Assembly (NCBI RefSeq): GCF_002803515.1
Contig: NZ_PHQX01000001.1
Location: 1,240,001 to 1,304,000 of the forward strand
From: Stenotrophomonas lactitubi
GTDB taxonomy: Bacteria; Pseudomonadota; Gammaproteobacteria; Xanthomonadales; Xanthomonadaceae
Direction of reading: 5' to 3'
DNA length: 64,000 nt
Below are positions 27,957 through 38,019 of this stretch, in pieces. The position numbers and the translations under genes are program-made. The notes under the pieces were generated by a model. The model was given only the letters and a program-made list of their open reading frames with translations, was not told the origin of the DNA and ran no database searches. How positions within the stretch are numbered: position 1 is the stretch's first letter; each line of letters opens with the position of its first letter.

Positions 27957-28679
27957 TCAATCAGCCCAGTGGACGCGCAGGCGCGCGCCGTCCAGGTTGA
28001 TCGCGTTGAGGATCGGATACTGCTGGGGGTCGTTGCTGTCCAATGCCTGGCGCAGCACCTGCAGCTTCTGCTTGCCGCGCAGCAGCAGCAGGCGCTGGCG
28101 GCACTGGCCGAGGCCGCGCGGGGTCAGGGTGATGCGCAGCGGCCACTGGTTGGCACCGGGGCAGCCGGTGGCATCAAGCGCGGCATACGGCAGGGTGCTT
28201 TCCAGCGCGCGGGTCAGGTCCTTCGAGCCCGGGAACAGCGAGGCGGTATGGCCGTCATTGCCCATGCCCAGTGCGACCAGGCTTGGCCGCTGGCTGTGCT
28301 GGGCCTGCAGGTTGGCGGTGTACACGCACTCCGGCAGCGGCTTGCCGATCCGCACCAGCGGATCGAAGTGCGCACCTTCGGCACGTGTAAGCAGGTTCTC
28401 GCGCACCAGCCACGCATTGCTGTCGCGATCCTGCGGCGACAACCAGCGCTCGTCGGCCAGGCTCACTTCAACGCGGTCCCAATGCACGTCCAGCTCGGCC
28501 AGCGCCTGGTACACCGGTGCCGGCGTGGTACCGCCGGACAACAGGATGCGTGCGCGGCCCAGCTCGTTGATGTCGTGGTTGATCGCCTGTGCCATTTCGG
28601 CAGCGACCGCTTCGATCCAGCCATCGGCATCGCCATGGTTGATGAACTCGATACGGTCGTCGTGGAAGGTGGGGCTCAT
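27957..28679 (-). CDS. pgl: 6-phosphogluconolactonase
   Basis: A 240-residue SugB/DevB-type lactonase hydrolysing 6-phosphogluconolactone, linking Zwf to Edd. Conserved blocks are ILLSGGTTPAPVYQAL, VSLADERWLSPQDRDSN, and LGMGNDGHTASLFPGS. The start overlaps the glk stop by four bases (ATGA), which supports co-translation. Confidence 0.95.
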   Translation of the reverse strand: MSPTFHDDRIEFINHGDADGWIEAVAAEMAQAINHDINELGRARILLSGGTTPAPVYQALAELDVHWDRVEVSLADERWLSPQDRDSNAWLVRENLLTRAEGAHFDPLVRIGKPLPECVYTANLQAQHSQRPSLVALGMGNDGHTASLFPGSKDLTRALESTLPYAALDATGCPGANQWPLRITLTPRGLGQCRQRLLLLRGKQKLQVLRQALDSNDPQQYPILNAINLDGARLRVHWAD

Positions 28680-29679
28680 GCGGCAACTCCTGGTGCGTCA
28701 CGTTCGGCGTCGGCGGCATAGGCAGCGGCGCCCAGCAGTCCGGCGTGGGGATGCATCACGGCCAGCGACGGCACCCGCGCCATGATCGAAGAGAACCGGC
28801 CCTTGTGTTCGAAGCGCTGGCGGAAACCGGAGTGCTGCAATGAATCGAGCATCTTCGGAGTCAGCCCGCCGGTCAGGAACACGCCGTCCCAGGCGCCCTG
28901 GGTCAGCACCAGATCACCGGCAATGGCGCCGAACACCGCGCAGAACACATCCACGGTACGCATCGCCTGTGGATCGCCGTGCAGGGCGCGGGCGGTCACG
29001 TCCACCGGTTGCAGTTGGCCCGGGTCGATACCCGCCATCTCGCAGATTGCGCGATGGATGTTGACCAGGCCGGGGCCGCAGATCAGCCGCTCGTTGGAGA
29101 CGCGCCCGAACTGCTCGGACAGGATCTCCAGGATGCGGATCTCTTCCGGCGTTCCCGGCGGGAAGCTGACATGGCCGCCTTCGGTTTCCAGCGGATAACA
29201 GCGGCCGTGGCGAAGGATCAGGCCGCCGACGCCGAGGCCGGTCCCCGGCCCGATCACTGCGTAGTTGCGCGGCTGGCCCGGCTTGCCCGGAACCCAGGCG
29301 GCACCGCCGACCTGGACCACGTCATCGGGCTGCAGCAGCGAGATCGCCATCGCCTGCGCGGCGAAGTCGTTGATCAGGTGCAGTTCGTTGAAACCCAGCA
29401 TCGCGGCTGTGCGGCTGCGCGAGATCACCCACGGATGGTTGGTGATGCGGGCTTCGTCACCATCGACACGACCGGCGACTGCGAACACGCCACGGCTTGC
29501 GGTGGCGCCGATCTGTTCCAGATGGTGTCGCGCGGCATCACCCAGCGACGGGAACTCCGCCACTGCGTACTCGCGGATGCTCTCTTTCAGCAGCGGGGCG
29601 TCCTGCGAGGTGTCGGCCAGGGCGAAGCGGGCATTGGTGCCACCGATGTCGGCGACCAGCACGGGCTGGCTGCTGGCGC

Positions 29680-29683
<4 letters not shown>
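28676..29683 (-). CDS. glk: Glucokinase
   Basis: A 335-residue ROK-independent, E. coli-type glucokinase. The N-terminal phosphate-binding loop is VADIGGTNARFAL; hexose-binding segments include LHLINDFAAQAMAI and PGTGLGVGGL, and EGGHVSFPP is the later signature. It is coupled to zwf upstream and to pgl downstream by four-base overlaps. It supplies glucose 6-phosphate to the Entner-Doudoroff route. Confidence 0.95.
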
Positions 29684-31116
<1,433 letters not shown>

Positions 31117-31323
31117 CGCTCGAGTTTCAGATCCGGGTGACATCGTTGTCAATCGCTTCATGGCTGGGTTCGGGGGACATCCGCGCAACTGCCTGTCCGA
31201 GGCTCATCTGGATCGGCTTTCCGGGTTGCCGGAGCACCGTTCCAATCGAAACCACTACAGCGGCAACCCTTCGTTCGGTCGACGATGCAGGTCGGCGCGC
31301 ACCGACGTTCGGATAGTGCCACG

Positions 31324-31337
31324 TGAAAACGTTTACA
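31324..31337. promoter_or_regulatory. LacI/GalR-family-like operator between zwf and the ABC ATPase gene
   Basis: TGAAAACGTTTACA matches the TGWAANCGNTNWCA palindrome recognised by LacI/CcpA-type regulators at every position. Its right half overlaps TTTACA (31332-31337), a possible -35 for the rightward gene with TATTCG 18 bases on. No such regulator gene lies in the window. The rest of the 31117-31459 gap shows nothing else certain. Confidence 0.6.
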
Positions 31338-31459
31338 TGGCAGAATGGGCAACTGTATTCGATTGCAGTGGTCGCCGTCATGCGGCAACCGCGCAATCAT
31401 CACTGCCATCGGGAGGGCCGAGGCAGTCCCAAAAGACAGCCCGGCGTCGGGCGGACTGG

Positions 31460-32551
31460 ATGAGTGAAATGGCAAAAGTGCAGTTGCAGGGTGTGCGCAA
31501 GGTCTACGACAACGGCCAGGTGGCGGTGAAGGACGCCACGTTCGAGGTGGCCGACGGCGAACTGATGGTGCTGGTCGGCCCGTCCGGGTGTGGCAAGTCG
31601 ACCCTGCTGCGGATGGTGGCAGGGTTGGAAGAGATCAGCGGCGGCACGCTGACCATCGGTGATCGCGTGGTCAACGACGTGGCGCCCAAAGATCGCGACA
31701 TCGCGATGGTGTTCCAGAGTTACGCGTTGTACCCGCACATGACCGTGGCCGAGAACCTGGCCTTTGGCCTGAAGCTGCGCGGGCATGACAAGGCGACCAT
31801 CGACAAGCGCATCAGCGAAGCCGCGCAGACGCTGGGCCTGACCGAGATGATGGACAAGCTGCCCAAGGCGATGTCCGGCGGCCAGCGTCAGCGTGTTGCA
31901 CTGGGCCGTGCGCTGGTGCGTGAGCCGGCGGTGTTCCTGCTGGACGAGCCGCTGTCCAACCTTGACGCCAAGCTGCGCCACAGCGTGCGCACCGAGATCG
32001 CGCAGCTGCACCGCAAGCTGGGCACCACCATGATCTACGTGACCCACGATCAGGTTGAAGCGATGACCCTGGGCCAGCGCATCGTGGTGCTGAAGGACGG
32101 CATCATCCAGCAGATCGACACGCCGATGGCGCTGTACGACCGTCCGGCCAACCTGTTCGTGGCCGGCTTCCTCGGCAGCCCGGCGATGAACGTGCTGCGC
32201 GGTACGCTGCAGGGCGATGCCGGTGGCGTGACCGTGGTTGATGGCGCGTGGCAGGCTCCGCTGGGGCAGGCGACGATCGATCCGGCGTGGCTGCAGAAGC
32301 CGATCGCGGTGGGCGTGCGTCCCGAACACCTGCAGCCGGCAGGCAGCGAAGACACGCATGCGTTCACCGCGCGCATCGAAGGCATCGAGCCGGTCGGCAA
32401 CGAGATCTTCGTCAACATGAGCAGCGGCCAGCACGCGCTGACCATGCGCGTGGCGCCGCAGTCGCTGCCGGGCGTGGGCGAGGACATCCGGGTGGCGATC
32501 CACCCGCAGGGCCTGCATTTCTTCAACCCGGAAACCGGCGAGCGCCTGTAG
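31460..32551 (+). CDS. ugpC: MalK/UgpC-type sugar ABC transporter ATPase without adjacent permeases
   Basis: About 363 residues: ATPase domain with Walker A GPSGCGKSTLLRMVAG, signature MSGGQRQRVALGRAL, Walker B VFLLDEPLSNLDAKLR and H-loop VTHDQ, then a C-terminal TOBE regulatory domain (after residue 240) as in MalK/UgpC. It is normally shared by several carbohydrate importers. Here it is isolated: no permease or binding-protein gene is adjacent. ATG 31469 (giving MAKVQL) is an alternative start. It is divergent from zwf, suggesting joint sugar control. Confidence 0.88.
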   Translation: MSEMAKVQLQGVRKVYDNGQVAVKDATFEVADGELMVLVGPSGCGKSTLLRMVAGLEEISGGTLTIGDRVVNDVAPKDRDIAMVFQSYALYPHMTVAENLAFGLKLRGHDKATIDKRISEAAQTLGLTEMMDKLPKAMSGGQRQRVALGRALVREPAVFLLDEPLSNLDAKLRHSVRTEIAQLHRKLGTTMIYVTHDQVEAMTLGQRIVVLKDGIIQQIDTPMALYDRPANLFVAGFLGSPAMNVLRGTLQGDAGGVTVVDGAWQAPLGQATIDPAWLQKPIAVGVRPEHLQPAGSEDTHAFTARIEGIEPVGNEIFVNMSSGQHALTMRVAPQSLPGVGEDIRVAIHPQGLHFFNPETGERL

Positions 32552-32555
32552 TCCT

Positions 32556-32659
32556 GTAGAGCCGAGCCCACGCTCGGCTGCTTCATCGCAGTGCGGACCG
32601 ACGGTCCGCACCCACCGGAACAGGGTCTCGGGCTCGGTAGATCCACGCCATGCGTGGAT
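32556..32659 (+). repeat. SMAG palindromes and a GTGCGGACC hairpin
   Basis: A GTAG-led palindrome with stem AGCCGAGC/GCTCGGCT (32556-32579), a GTGCGGACC/GGTCCGCAC hairpin (32591-32611) and a standard SMAG (32637-32659). They occupy the gap between two convergent genes and may act as terminators. Confidence 0.75.
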
Positions 32660-32678
32660 GACGTACCGGATCGGCGCC

Positions 32679-33554
32679 TCAGCGCGCCAACCCGTCCAGC
32701 AGCGGCATCCGCTGCGCGGGCGCATCACCCACCTGCAGTTCGCTGTCGCCGGTCTCCAGCGGCAGCACGGCCAGTGCCAGATCGCCGGCCACGCTGGCCA
32801 GGGTGCCGAGCGCGGCGCCATCCTGCTGCACGCCATCGCCCGCCTGCGCCGGTGCTGCGGTATGCAGCAGCTGCACCGCGCGTTTGGCCTTGCCGAGGAA
32901 ATGGGTGCGCGCGACGATTTCCTGACCGGGGTAGCAGCCCTTCTTCACGCTGTAGCCGTTGAGGCGGTCCAGGCCCAGCTGCTGCGGGGTCCACACCTCG
33001 CGCTGGCTCGCTTCCAGTCGCGGCAGGCCAAAGCGCAGGTCGGCCTGGCGCCAGGCCAGAGCAAAGGCGGCGTCCCCGGCTTCGTCGCTGGCCTCGAAGG
33101 CCTCGACCGGATCAATGCGCAGCGTGCGGGGAAGTGCGTCGCTGCCCAGGTCCAGCTCCCAGCCGTGGCTGCCGGCCAGCGCGATGGCAGCGCCGGTAGC
33201 GGCTTCCGGCGCAGTAAAGGCCCCGGCCACTGCCAGGTCGGCATGCACCTGCAATTTCACTTTGCGGCGGAACACGAAACGCTGCAGTTGCGACGCAATC
33301 GCATCGGCATCGCCGTCGGCGAGCACCAGCAGCACATGGTCATCGGCCAGCCGCAGCAGCTGAAACACTGCCAGGGTGCGGCCTTTGGCGCTCAGCCACG
33401 CGCTCCACTGCCAGTGCAGCAGGGGCAGGGCGGTCACATCGCTGCTGAACTGGGCATGGGCAAAAGCCGCCGCATCCACGCCCTGCAGGCTCAGCAATTG
33501 ATGGCCGGGCAGGCGCGGATATGCGACGAAAGCAGGGGGAAGGTTGTCAGGCAC
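32679..33554 (-). CDS. ygfZ: YgfZ/GcvT-domain folate-binding protein
   Basis: A 291-residue tetrahydrofolate-dependent protein that helps maintain Fe-S clusters. The family signature KGCYPGQEIVARTHFLGKAKR is intact, with the conserved Cys. The start is GTG at 33554 (N-terminus VPDNLPPAF), since no ATG is suitably placed. It is divergent from the SDH operon, whose -35 box lies inside its first codons. The neighbourhood is fitting: SDH needs three Fe-S clusters. Confidence 0.92.
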   Translation of the reverse strand: MPDNLPPAFVAYPRLPGHQLLSLQGVDAAAFAHAQFSSDVTALPLLHWQWSAWLSAKGRTLAVFQLLRLADDHVLLVLADGDADAIASQLQRFVFRRKVKLQVHADLAVAGAFTAPEAATGAAIALAGSHGWELDLGSDALPRTLRIDPVEAFEASDEAGDAAFALAWRQADLRFGLPRLEASQREVWTPQQLGLDRLNGYSVKKGCYPGQEIVARTHFLGKAKRAVQLLHTAAPAQAGDGVQQDGAALGTLASVAGDLALAVLPLETGDSELQVGDAPAQRMPLLDGLAR

Positions 33555-33572
33555 GTGAACGAGGTCTAAAAT
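33544..33572 (+). promoter_or_regulatory. Sigma-70 promoter of the SDH operon
   Basis: TTGTCA (33544-33549) and TAAAAT (33567-33572) are 17 bases apart, each one or two bases from consensus. Predicted start is near 33579, 15 bases before the SDHAF4-like gene. The -35 lies within the ygfZ start region. Confidence 0.7.
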
Positions 33573-33593
33573 TTGTGCGTTGCGAGACCCATC

Positions 33594-33767
33594 ATGATAG
33601 GCCAAACAACCCCCACTCCCGACGCCGAAGCTGAAGCCCCGCTGGTTCCCCCGGTCCCTGTGCCCGTGGAACAACCAGAGGTGGAAGAAGAATTCGGTGG
33701 CCGCGGCGGACTCGATCCGGTGCGGTATGGCGATTGGGAAAAAAACGGACGCTGCATCGATTTCTGA
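33594..33767 (+). CDS. SDHAF4-like (DUF1674) succinate dehydrogenase assembly factor
   Basis: A 57-residue protein whose C-terminal half is the DUF1674 signature GGRGGLDPVRYGDWEKNGRC ending in IDF. The mitochondrial member, SDHAF4, protects flavinated SDHA before assembly; bacterial members are mostly unstudied. The N-terminal half is Pro/Glu-rich. It is the first gene after the SDH promoter and lies 57 bases before sdhC, which supports a role in SDH assembly. Confidence 0.85.
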   Translation: MIGQTTPTPDAEAEAPLVPPVPVPVEQPEVEEEFGGRGGLDPVRYGDWEKNGRCIDF

Positions 33768-33824
33768 TCCAGCATTGAGCCAACGCGGCCTTATGCCGCC
33801 CAGCCGAGACAACGAGCCCAGCGA

Positions 33825-34217
33825 ATGGCGACCAGACAACGTCCCCTTTCTCCGCACCTTCAGGTGTATCGCTGGCAGATTCAGATGGCCACCTCGATCC
33901 TGCATCGAGCCACTGGCGTCTTTCTGTCTGTTGGTGCCCTCATCATCGCCGGAGGCCTGTTGGCTCTGATGATGGGGCCCGAATCCTGGAACTGCTTCAC
34001 CGGCCATGCCGGGGCCTGGTATGGCCGCGTGTTCCTGTTCGCGTGGACATGGTCGTTCGCCTATCACCTGTGCAATGGCATCCGCCATATCGTGCAGGAC
34101 TTCGCGATCGGATTCCGCATTGCCACCTTCATCCGCAGCAGCTGGATGTCGGTGATCGGCAGCCTGCTGATCACCCTGGCGGTGTGGGCCTATGTGATGT
34201 TCGGAGGTGCCGCGTGA
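33825..34217 (+). CDS. sdhC: Succinate dehydrogenase cytochrome b556 subunit
   Basis: A 130-residue membrane anchor with three helices. Family motifs are SPHLQVYRW at the N-terminus, TSILHRATGVFL at the quinone site, and the heme-ligand His in LCNGIRHIVQD. It anchors the SDH complex in the inner membrane and carries electrons to ubiquinone. Its stop overlaps the sdhD GTG start. Confidence 0.95.
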   Translation: MATRQRPLSPHLQVYRWQIQMATSILHRATGVFLSVGALIIAGGLLALMMGPESWNCFTGHAGAWYGRVFLFAWTWSFAYHLCNGIRHIVQDFAIGFRIATFIRSSWMSVIGSLLITLAVWAYVMFGGAA

Positions 34218-34600
34218 GCAAGTTCCGTACCCCGTTGAAGGGCGTGCGTGGTCTCGGTTCAGCCAAGACCGGCACCGAGCACTTCGTGCATCAGCGCCTG
34301 ACCGCCGCCGCACTGGTTGTGCTGGGCATCTGGTTCCTGGTGTTCGTGCTGGGCCTGCTGGGCTCGGATTACGTGACCGCCACTGCCGCGATCGCCAAGC
34401 CGTGGAACGCCGTTCCGCTGATCGGCCTGCTGATCGCCATGTTCTGGCACGCCCAGCTCGGCCTGCAGGTCGTGCTGGAGGACTACATCCACGAATCGCT
34501 GCTGGCCCTGGTGCTGCAGACCGCGGTGAAGTTCGTCGCCGTGCTCGGCATGATCGTCAGCGTGTTTGCGGTGGGCCGCATCGCCCTCGGCGTTGCCTGA
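34214..34600 (+). CDS. sdhD: Succinate dehydrogenase hydrophobic membrane anchor
   Basis: A 128-residue three-helix anchor. It begins at GTG 34214, inside the sdhC stop (GTGA overlap). HQRLTAAALVVLG resembles the quinone-site helix, and MFWHAQLGLQVVLEDYIHE holds the second heme-ligand His region. Sequence conservation in SdhD is low, but the position between sdhC and sdhA is decisive. Confidence 0.93.
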   Translation: MSKFRTPLKGVRGLGSAKTGTEHFVHQRLTAAALVVLGIWFLVFVLGLLGSDYVTATAAIAKPWNAVPLIGLLIAMFWHAQLGLQVVLEDYIHESLLALVLQTAVKFVAVLGMIVSVFAVGRIALGVA

Positions 34601-34631
34601 GCCCAGGCGCCAAGACAGGAATCCAGACTAG

Positions 34632-36422
34632 ATGTCCGCTTACAAGATTACCGAACACAAGTACGATATGGTCGTGGTGGGCGCCGGCGGCGCCGGCCTG
34701 CGTGCCACGTTCGGCCTGGCCGCCAAGGGCCTGCAGACCGTGTGCCTGACCAAGGTCTTCCCGACCCGGTCGCACACCGTCGCCGCCCAGGGCGGTATCT
34801 CCGCTGCGCTCGGCAACATGGGCGAGGACGACTGGCGTTACCACTTCTTCGACACCATCAAGGGGTCGGACTGGCTGGGCGACCAGGACGCCATCGAGTA
34901 CATGTGCCGTGAAGCGATTCCGGCGATCATCGAGCTCGAGCACTACGGCGTGCCGTTCAGCCGCACCGCCGAAGGCAAGATCTACCAGCGTCCGTTCGGT
35001 GGCATGACCACCCAGTACGGCGAAGGCCCGGCGGCGCAGCGTACCTGCGCGGCGGCCGACCGTACCGGCCACGCGATGCTGCACACGCTGTACCAGCAGT
35101 CGCTGAAGCACGACGCACGCTTCATGATCGAGTACTTCGCACTCGACCTGATCTTCGATGACGAAGGTGCCTGCCGCGGCGTGCTGGCGTTGGACATGTC
35201 CGACGGCACGCTGCACCTGTTCCGCGCCCAGGGCGTGGTGCTGGCCACCGGCGGCTACGGCCGTGCCTACTTCAGCGCCACCTCGGCGCACACCTGCACC
35301 GGCGACGGTGGCGGCCTGGCCATGCGCGCCGGCATCGCCATGCAGGACATGGAGTTCGTGCAGTTCCATCCGACCGGCATCTACGGCGCCGGCTGCCTGA
35401 TCACCGAGGGTGTCCGCGGTGAAGGTGGCATCCTGCGCAACAGCAGCGGCGAGCGCTTCATGGAGCGCTACGCACCGCACTACAAGGATCTGGCGTCGCG
35501 TGACGTGGTCAGCCGTTCGATGACCATCGAAATCCGCGAAGGCCGCGGCGTCGGCGAGCACAAGGACCACATCCTGCTCGACCTGACCCACCTCGGCCCG
35601 GGCGTGATCGACGACAAGCTGCCGGGCATCGCCGAGAGCGCCCGCATCTTTGCTGGCGTCGACGTGCACAAGCAGCCGATCCCGGTGATCCCGACCGTGC
35701 ACTACAACATGGGCGGCATTCCGACCAACTACCACGGCGAAGTGGTGCGCAAGGACGGCGAGAACCCCGATGCGGTCGTGCCGGGCCTGTACGCCATCGG
35801 CGAAGCGGCCTGCGTTTCGGTGCACGGTGCCAACCGCCTGGGCTCGAACTCGCTGCTGGATCTGGTGGTGTTCGGGCGTGCGGTGGCCAATCGTTGCGCT
35901 GCGACGATCACCCCGGGCGCGGCGCACAAGACCCTGCCGGCCGACGCCTGCGACAAGGCGCTGGGCCTGCTGGACAAGTTGCGCCACGCCAACGGCGATA
36001 CGCCGACGTCGGTCATCCGCGATCGCATGCAGCGCACCATGCAGGCTGACGCGGCGGTCTTCCGTACCAGCCAGACGCTGAAGGAAGGCTGCGAGAAGAT
36101 GGACAAGATCTTCGACTCGTTCCAGGACGTAAAGGTCTCCGACCGTTCGCTGGTCTGGAACTCGGACCTGATCGAGACCTACGAGCTGAACAACCTGCTG
36201 CTGAATGCGGTGGCGACGATCAACTCGGCCGAGCAGCGCAAGGAAAGCCGCGGCGCACACGCGCACGAGGACTTCCCGGACCGCGACGACGTCAATTGGC
36301 AGAAGCACACCCTGGTCAGCGTGGACGAGAAGGGCAAGTGCAGCTTCGACTACCGTCCGGTGCACATGTACACGTTGACCGATGACGTGTCCGTGGTGCC
36401 GCCGAAGCCGCGCGTGTACTGA
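34632..36422 (+). CDS. sdhA: Succinate dehydrogenase flavoprotein subunit
   Basis: A 596-residue FAD-dependent subunit oxidising succinate to fumarate. The dinucleotide fold is [12 protein letters not shown]; covalent FAD attaches to His in [12 protein letters not shown]; the active-site segments [14 protein letters not shown] and [21 protein letters not shown] are intact. Length is standard. A GC-rich hairpin (36446-36463) lies between sdhA and sdhB. Confidence 0.98.
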   Translation: MSAYKITEHKYDMVVVGAGGAGLRATFGLAAKGLQTVCLTKVFPTRSHTVAAQGGISAALGNMGEDDWRYHFFDTIKGSDWLGDQDAIEYMCREAIPAIIELEHYGVPFSRTAEGKIYQRPFGGMTTQYGEGPAAQRTCAAADRTGHAMLHTLYQQSLKHDARFMIEYFALDLIFDDEGACRGVLALDMSDGTLHLFRAQGVVLATGGYGRAYFSATSAHTCTGDGGGLAMRAGIAMQDMEFVQFHPTGIYGAGCLITEGVRGEGGILRNSSGERFMERYAPHYKDLASRDVVSRSMTIEIREGRGVGEHKDHILLDLTHLGPGVIDDKLPGIAESARIFAGVDVHKQPIPVIPTVHYNMGGIPTNYHGEVVRKDGENPDAVVPGLYAIGEAACVSVHGANRLGSNSLLDLVVFGRAVANRCAATITPGAAHKTLPADACDKALGLLDKLRHANGDTPTSVIRDRMQRTMQADAAVFRTSQTLKEGCEKMDKIFDSFQDVKVSDRSLVWNSDLIETYELNNLLLNAVATINSAEQRKESRGAHAHEDFPDRDDVNWQKHTLVSVDEKGKCSFDYRPVHMYTLTDDVSVVPPKPRVY

Positions 36423-36488
36423 TCCGACCCCGCCTAACATGCAATCCGCGCCCTCGGGCGCGGGCCGCCTGAGCCAACGAGAGCAGCC

Positions 36489-37274
36489 ATGGCCGAGTTT
36501 TCACTCCCCAAGAATTCCAAGATCACGAAGGGCAAGCACTTCCCCGCCAAGACCGGCGGCAAGAACGTGCGCACCTTCAAGATCTACCGCTGGAGTCCGG
36601 ACGACGACAGCAATCCGCGCACCGATACCTATGATGTCGATCTGGACGCCTGCGGCCCGATGGTCCTGGACGCGCTGATCAAGATCAAGAACGAGATCGA
36701 CCCGACCCTGACCTTCCGCCGCTCGTGCCGCGAAGGCATCTGTGGTTCGTGCGCGATGAACATCGACGGCACCAACACCCTGGCCTGCACTCGAGCCATC
36801 TCGGACTGCGGCAAGAAGGAAGTGCCGATCTACCCGCTGCCGCACATGAACGTGGTCAAGGATCTGGTTCCGGACCTGACCCACTTCTATGCGCAGTACG
36901 CCTCGATCAAGCCGTGGATCCGCACACAGACCCCGGCACCGCCGGACCGTGAGCGCCTGCAGTCGCCGGAAGACCGCAAGAAGCTTGATGGTCTGTACGA
37001 GTGCATCCTGTGCGCGTGCTGCTCGACCAGCTGCCCGAGCTACTGGTGGAACGGCGAGCGTTACCTGGGCCCGGCGATCCTGCTGCAGGCCTACCGCTGG
37101 ATCATCGATTCGCGCGACGAGGACACCGGTGCGCGCCTGGACGATCTGGAAGATCCGTTCAAGCTGTACCGCTGCCACACCATCATGAACTGCGCCCGGA
37201 CCTGCCCGAAGGGCCTGAACCCGGCACTGGCGATCGCCGAGATCAAGAAGCTGATGATGGAACGCCGCGCCTGA
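36489..37274 (+). CDS. sdhB: Succinate dehydrogenase iron-sulfur subunit
   Basis: A 261-residue subunit with the [2Fe-2S] motif [16 protein letters not shown], the [4Fe-4S] motif [16 protein letters not shown], and the [3Fe-4S]/[4Fe-4S] C-terminal motif [17 protein letters not shown]. It transfers electrons from SdhA to quinone. AGAG lies upstream of the ATG. A perfect SMAG-like palindrome follows before sdhE. Confidence 0.98.
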   Translation: MAEFSLPKNSKITKGKHFPAKTGGKNVRTFKIYRWSPDDDSNPRTDTYDVDLDACGPMVLDALIKIKNEIDPTLTFRRSCREGICGSCAMNIDGTNTLACTRAISDCGKKEVPIYPLPHMNVVKDLVPDLTHFYAQYASIKPWIRTQTPAPPDRERLQSPEDRKKLDGLYECILCACCSTSCPSYWWNGERYLGPAILLQAYRWIIDSRDEDTGARLDDLEDPFKLYRCHTIMNCARTCPKGLNPALAIAEIKKLMMERRA

Positions 37275-37301
37275 TACGGCGCCGGGTAGCTGCATGACCC
37301 C

Positions 37302-37330
37302 AGCAAAGCCACGCCATGCGTGGCTTTGCT
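37302..37330. repeat. 29-base palindrome between sdhB and sdhE
   Basis: AGCAAAGCC and GGCTTTGCT arms extend the SMAG core CACGCCATGCGTG into a 29-base palindrome. It lacks the GTAG end. It lies 27 bases after the sdhB stop and could protect or partly terminate the SDH message. Confidence 0.75.
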
Positions 37331-37347
37331 GTATCTGGAGAAACACG

Positions 37348-37596
37348 ATGGAAGAAGATGTTCTGCTGAAGAAGCTGCGTTGGCGTTGCCGGCGCGGCAT
37401 GCGCGAACTGGACCAGTTGTTCGGTCGCTACCTGGACCGCGAATGGAGCAGTGCGCCGACCGAAGAGCGCGAGGTTTTCCTGTTCCTGCTCGACTGCGAG
37501 GACGATAAGTTGTGGCGCTGGTTCATGGGCTACGAGGCCTGCCCGCATGCGCACGCCATCCCCCTCATGCACAAGATCCTCGCCCTCAAGCCTTGA
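37348..37596 (+). CDS. sdhE: FAD assembly factor SdhE
   Basis: An 82-residue protein with the SdhE signature RRGMRELD (RGxxE) and the conserved acidic [14 protein letters not shown]. SdhE binds SdhA and promotes covalent flavinylation. The ATG at 37348 is chosen to match family length; an upstream in-frame ATG would read through the palindrome. It is the last clear gene of the SDH operon. Confidence 0.93.
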   Translation: MEEDVLLKKLRWRCRRGMRELDQLFGRYLDREWSSAPTEEREVFLFLLDCEDDKLWRWFMGYEACPHAHAIPLMHKILALKP

Positions 37597-37996
37597 GTGG
37601 CGCCCGTCGCGGCTTCAGGCCGGTGCTCAGTTGGCCGTACTGCTCGCCGCGCCGTGGCTGCTGCGCGCCTCGGATCTGCCGCCGGAGCACCTCGTTCCCG
37701 TACTGATCGGGGTCTGGGTGCTGGGCCTGGCCGAACTGGCCTGGCGCCTGCGGCGGCCCCGCGCGTTGCTGCAGCTGCCGCCCCTGCCTGAGCCGCTGCG
37801 CGTGGACGGGCAGGACATTGCCGAGCCGCGACTGGTGGTGCGCGGGCCCTGGCTGCTGCTGCAGTGGCGCGAGGGCTGGCACCGTCGACGGCTGTTGTTC
37901 TGGCCGGACGTGCTCGATCGCGGGCAGCGACGTGAACTGCGACTGGCCGTATCCGCACGCGGCGTTTCCCGTCAGCCCCGGTCGGTGGCACCATAG
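37547..37996 (+). CDS. YgfX-like small membrane protein (start uncertain)
   Basis: About 135-149 residues. The conserved region begins at LEWRPSRL just after the sdhE stop, followed by two close membrane helices ([13 protein letters not shown] and [18 protein letters not shown]) and a C-terminal segment with [12 protein letters not shown] and LLFWPDVLD. This layout and the position after sdhE fit YgfX/CptA, the sdhE (ygfY) neighbour in E. coli. The only upstream ATG (37547) overlaps sdhE by 50 bases and adds an atypical Ser/Pro-rich stretch, so the true start may be a non-standard codon nearer 37594. Confidence 0.6.
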   Translation: MRTPSPSCTRSSPSSLEWRPSRLQAGAQLAVLLAAPWLLRASDLPPEHLVPVLIGVWVLGLAELAWRLRRPRALLQLPPLPEPLRVDGQDIAEPRLVVRGPWLLLQWREGWHRRRLLFWPDVLDRGQRRELRLAVSARGVSRQPRSVAP

Positions 37997-38019
37997 GCTG
38001 AATCGACTGGCGTGCCTGC

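Noticed and set aside
31324..31337. HexR operator
   Set aside because: The 14-base palindrome fits the LacI/CcpA-type consensus perfectly. I cannot match it to the HexR site as I know it, and no hexR gene is adjacent.
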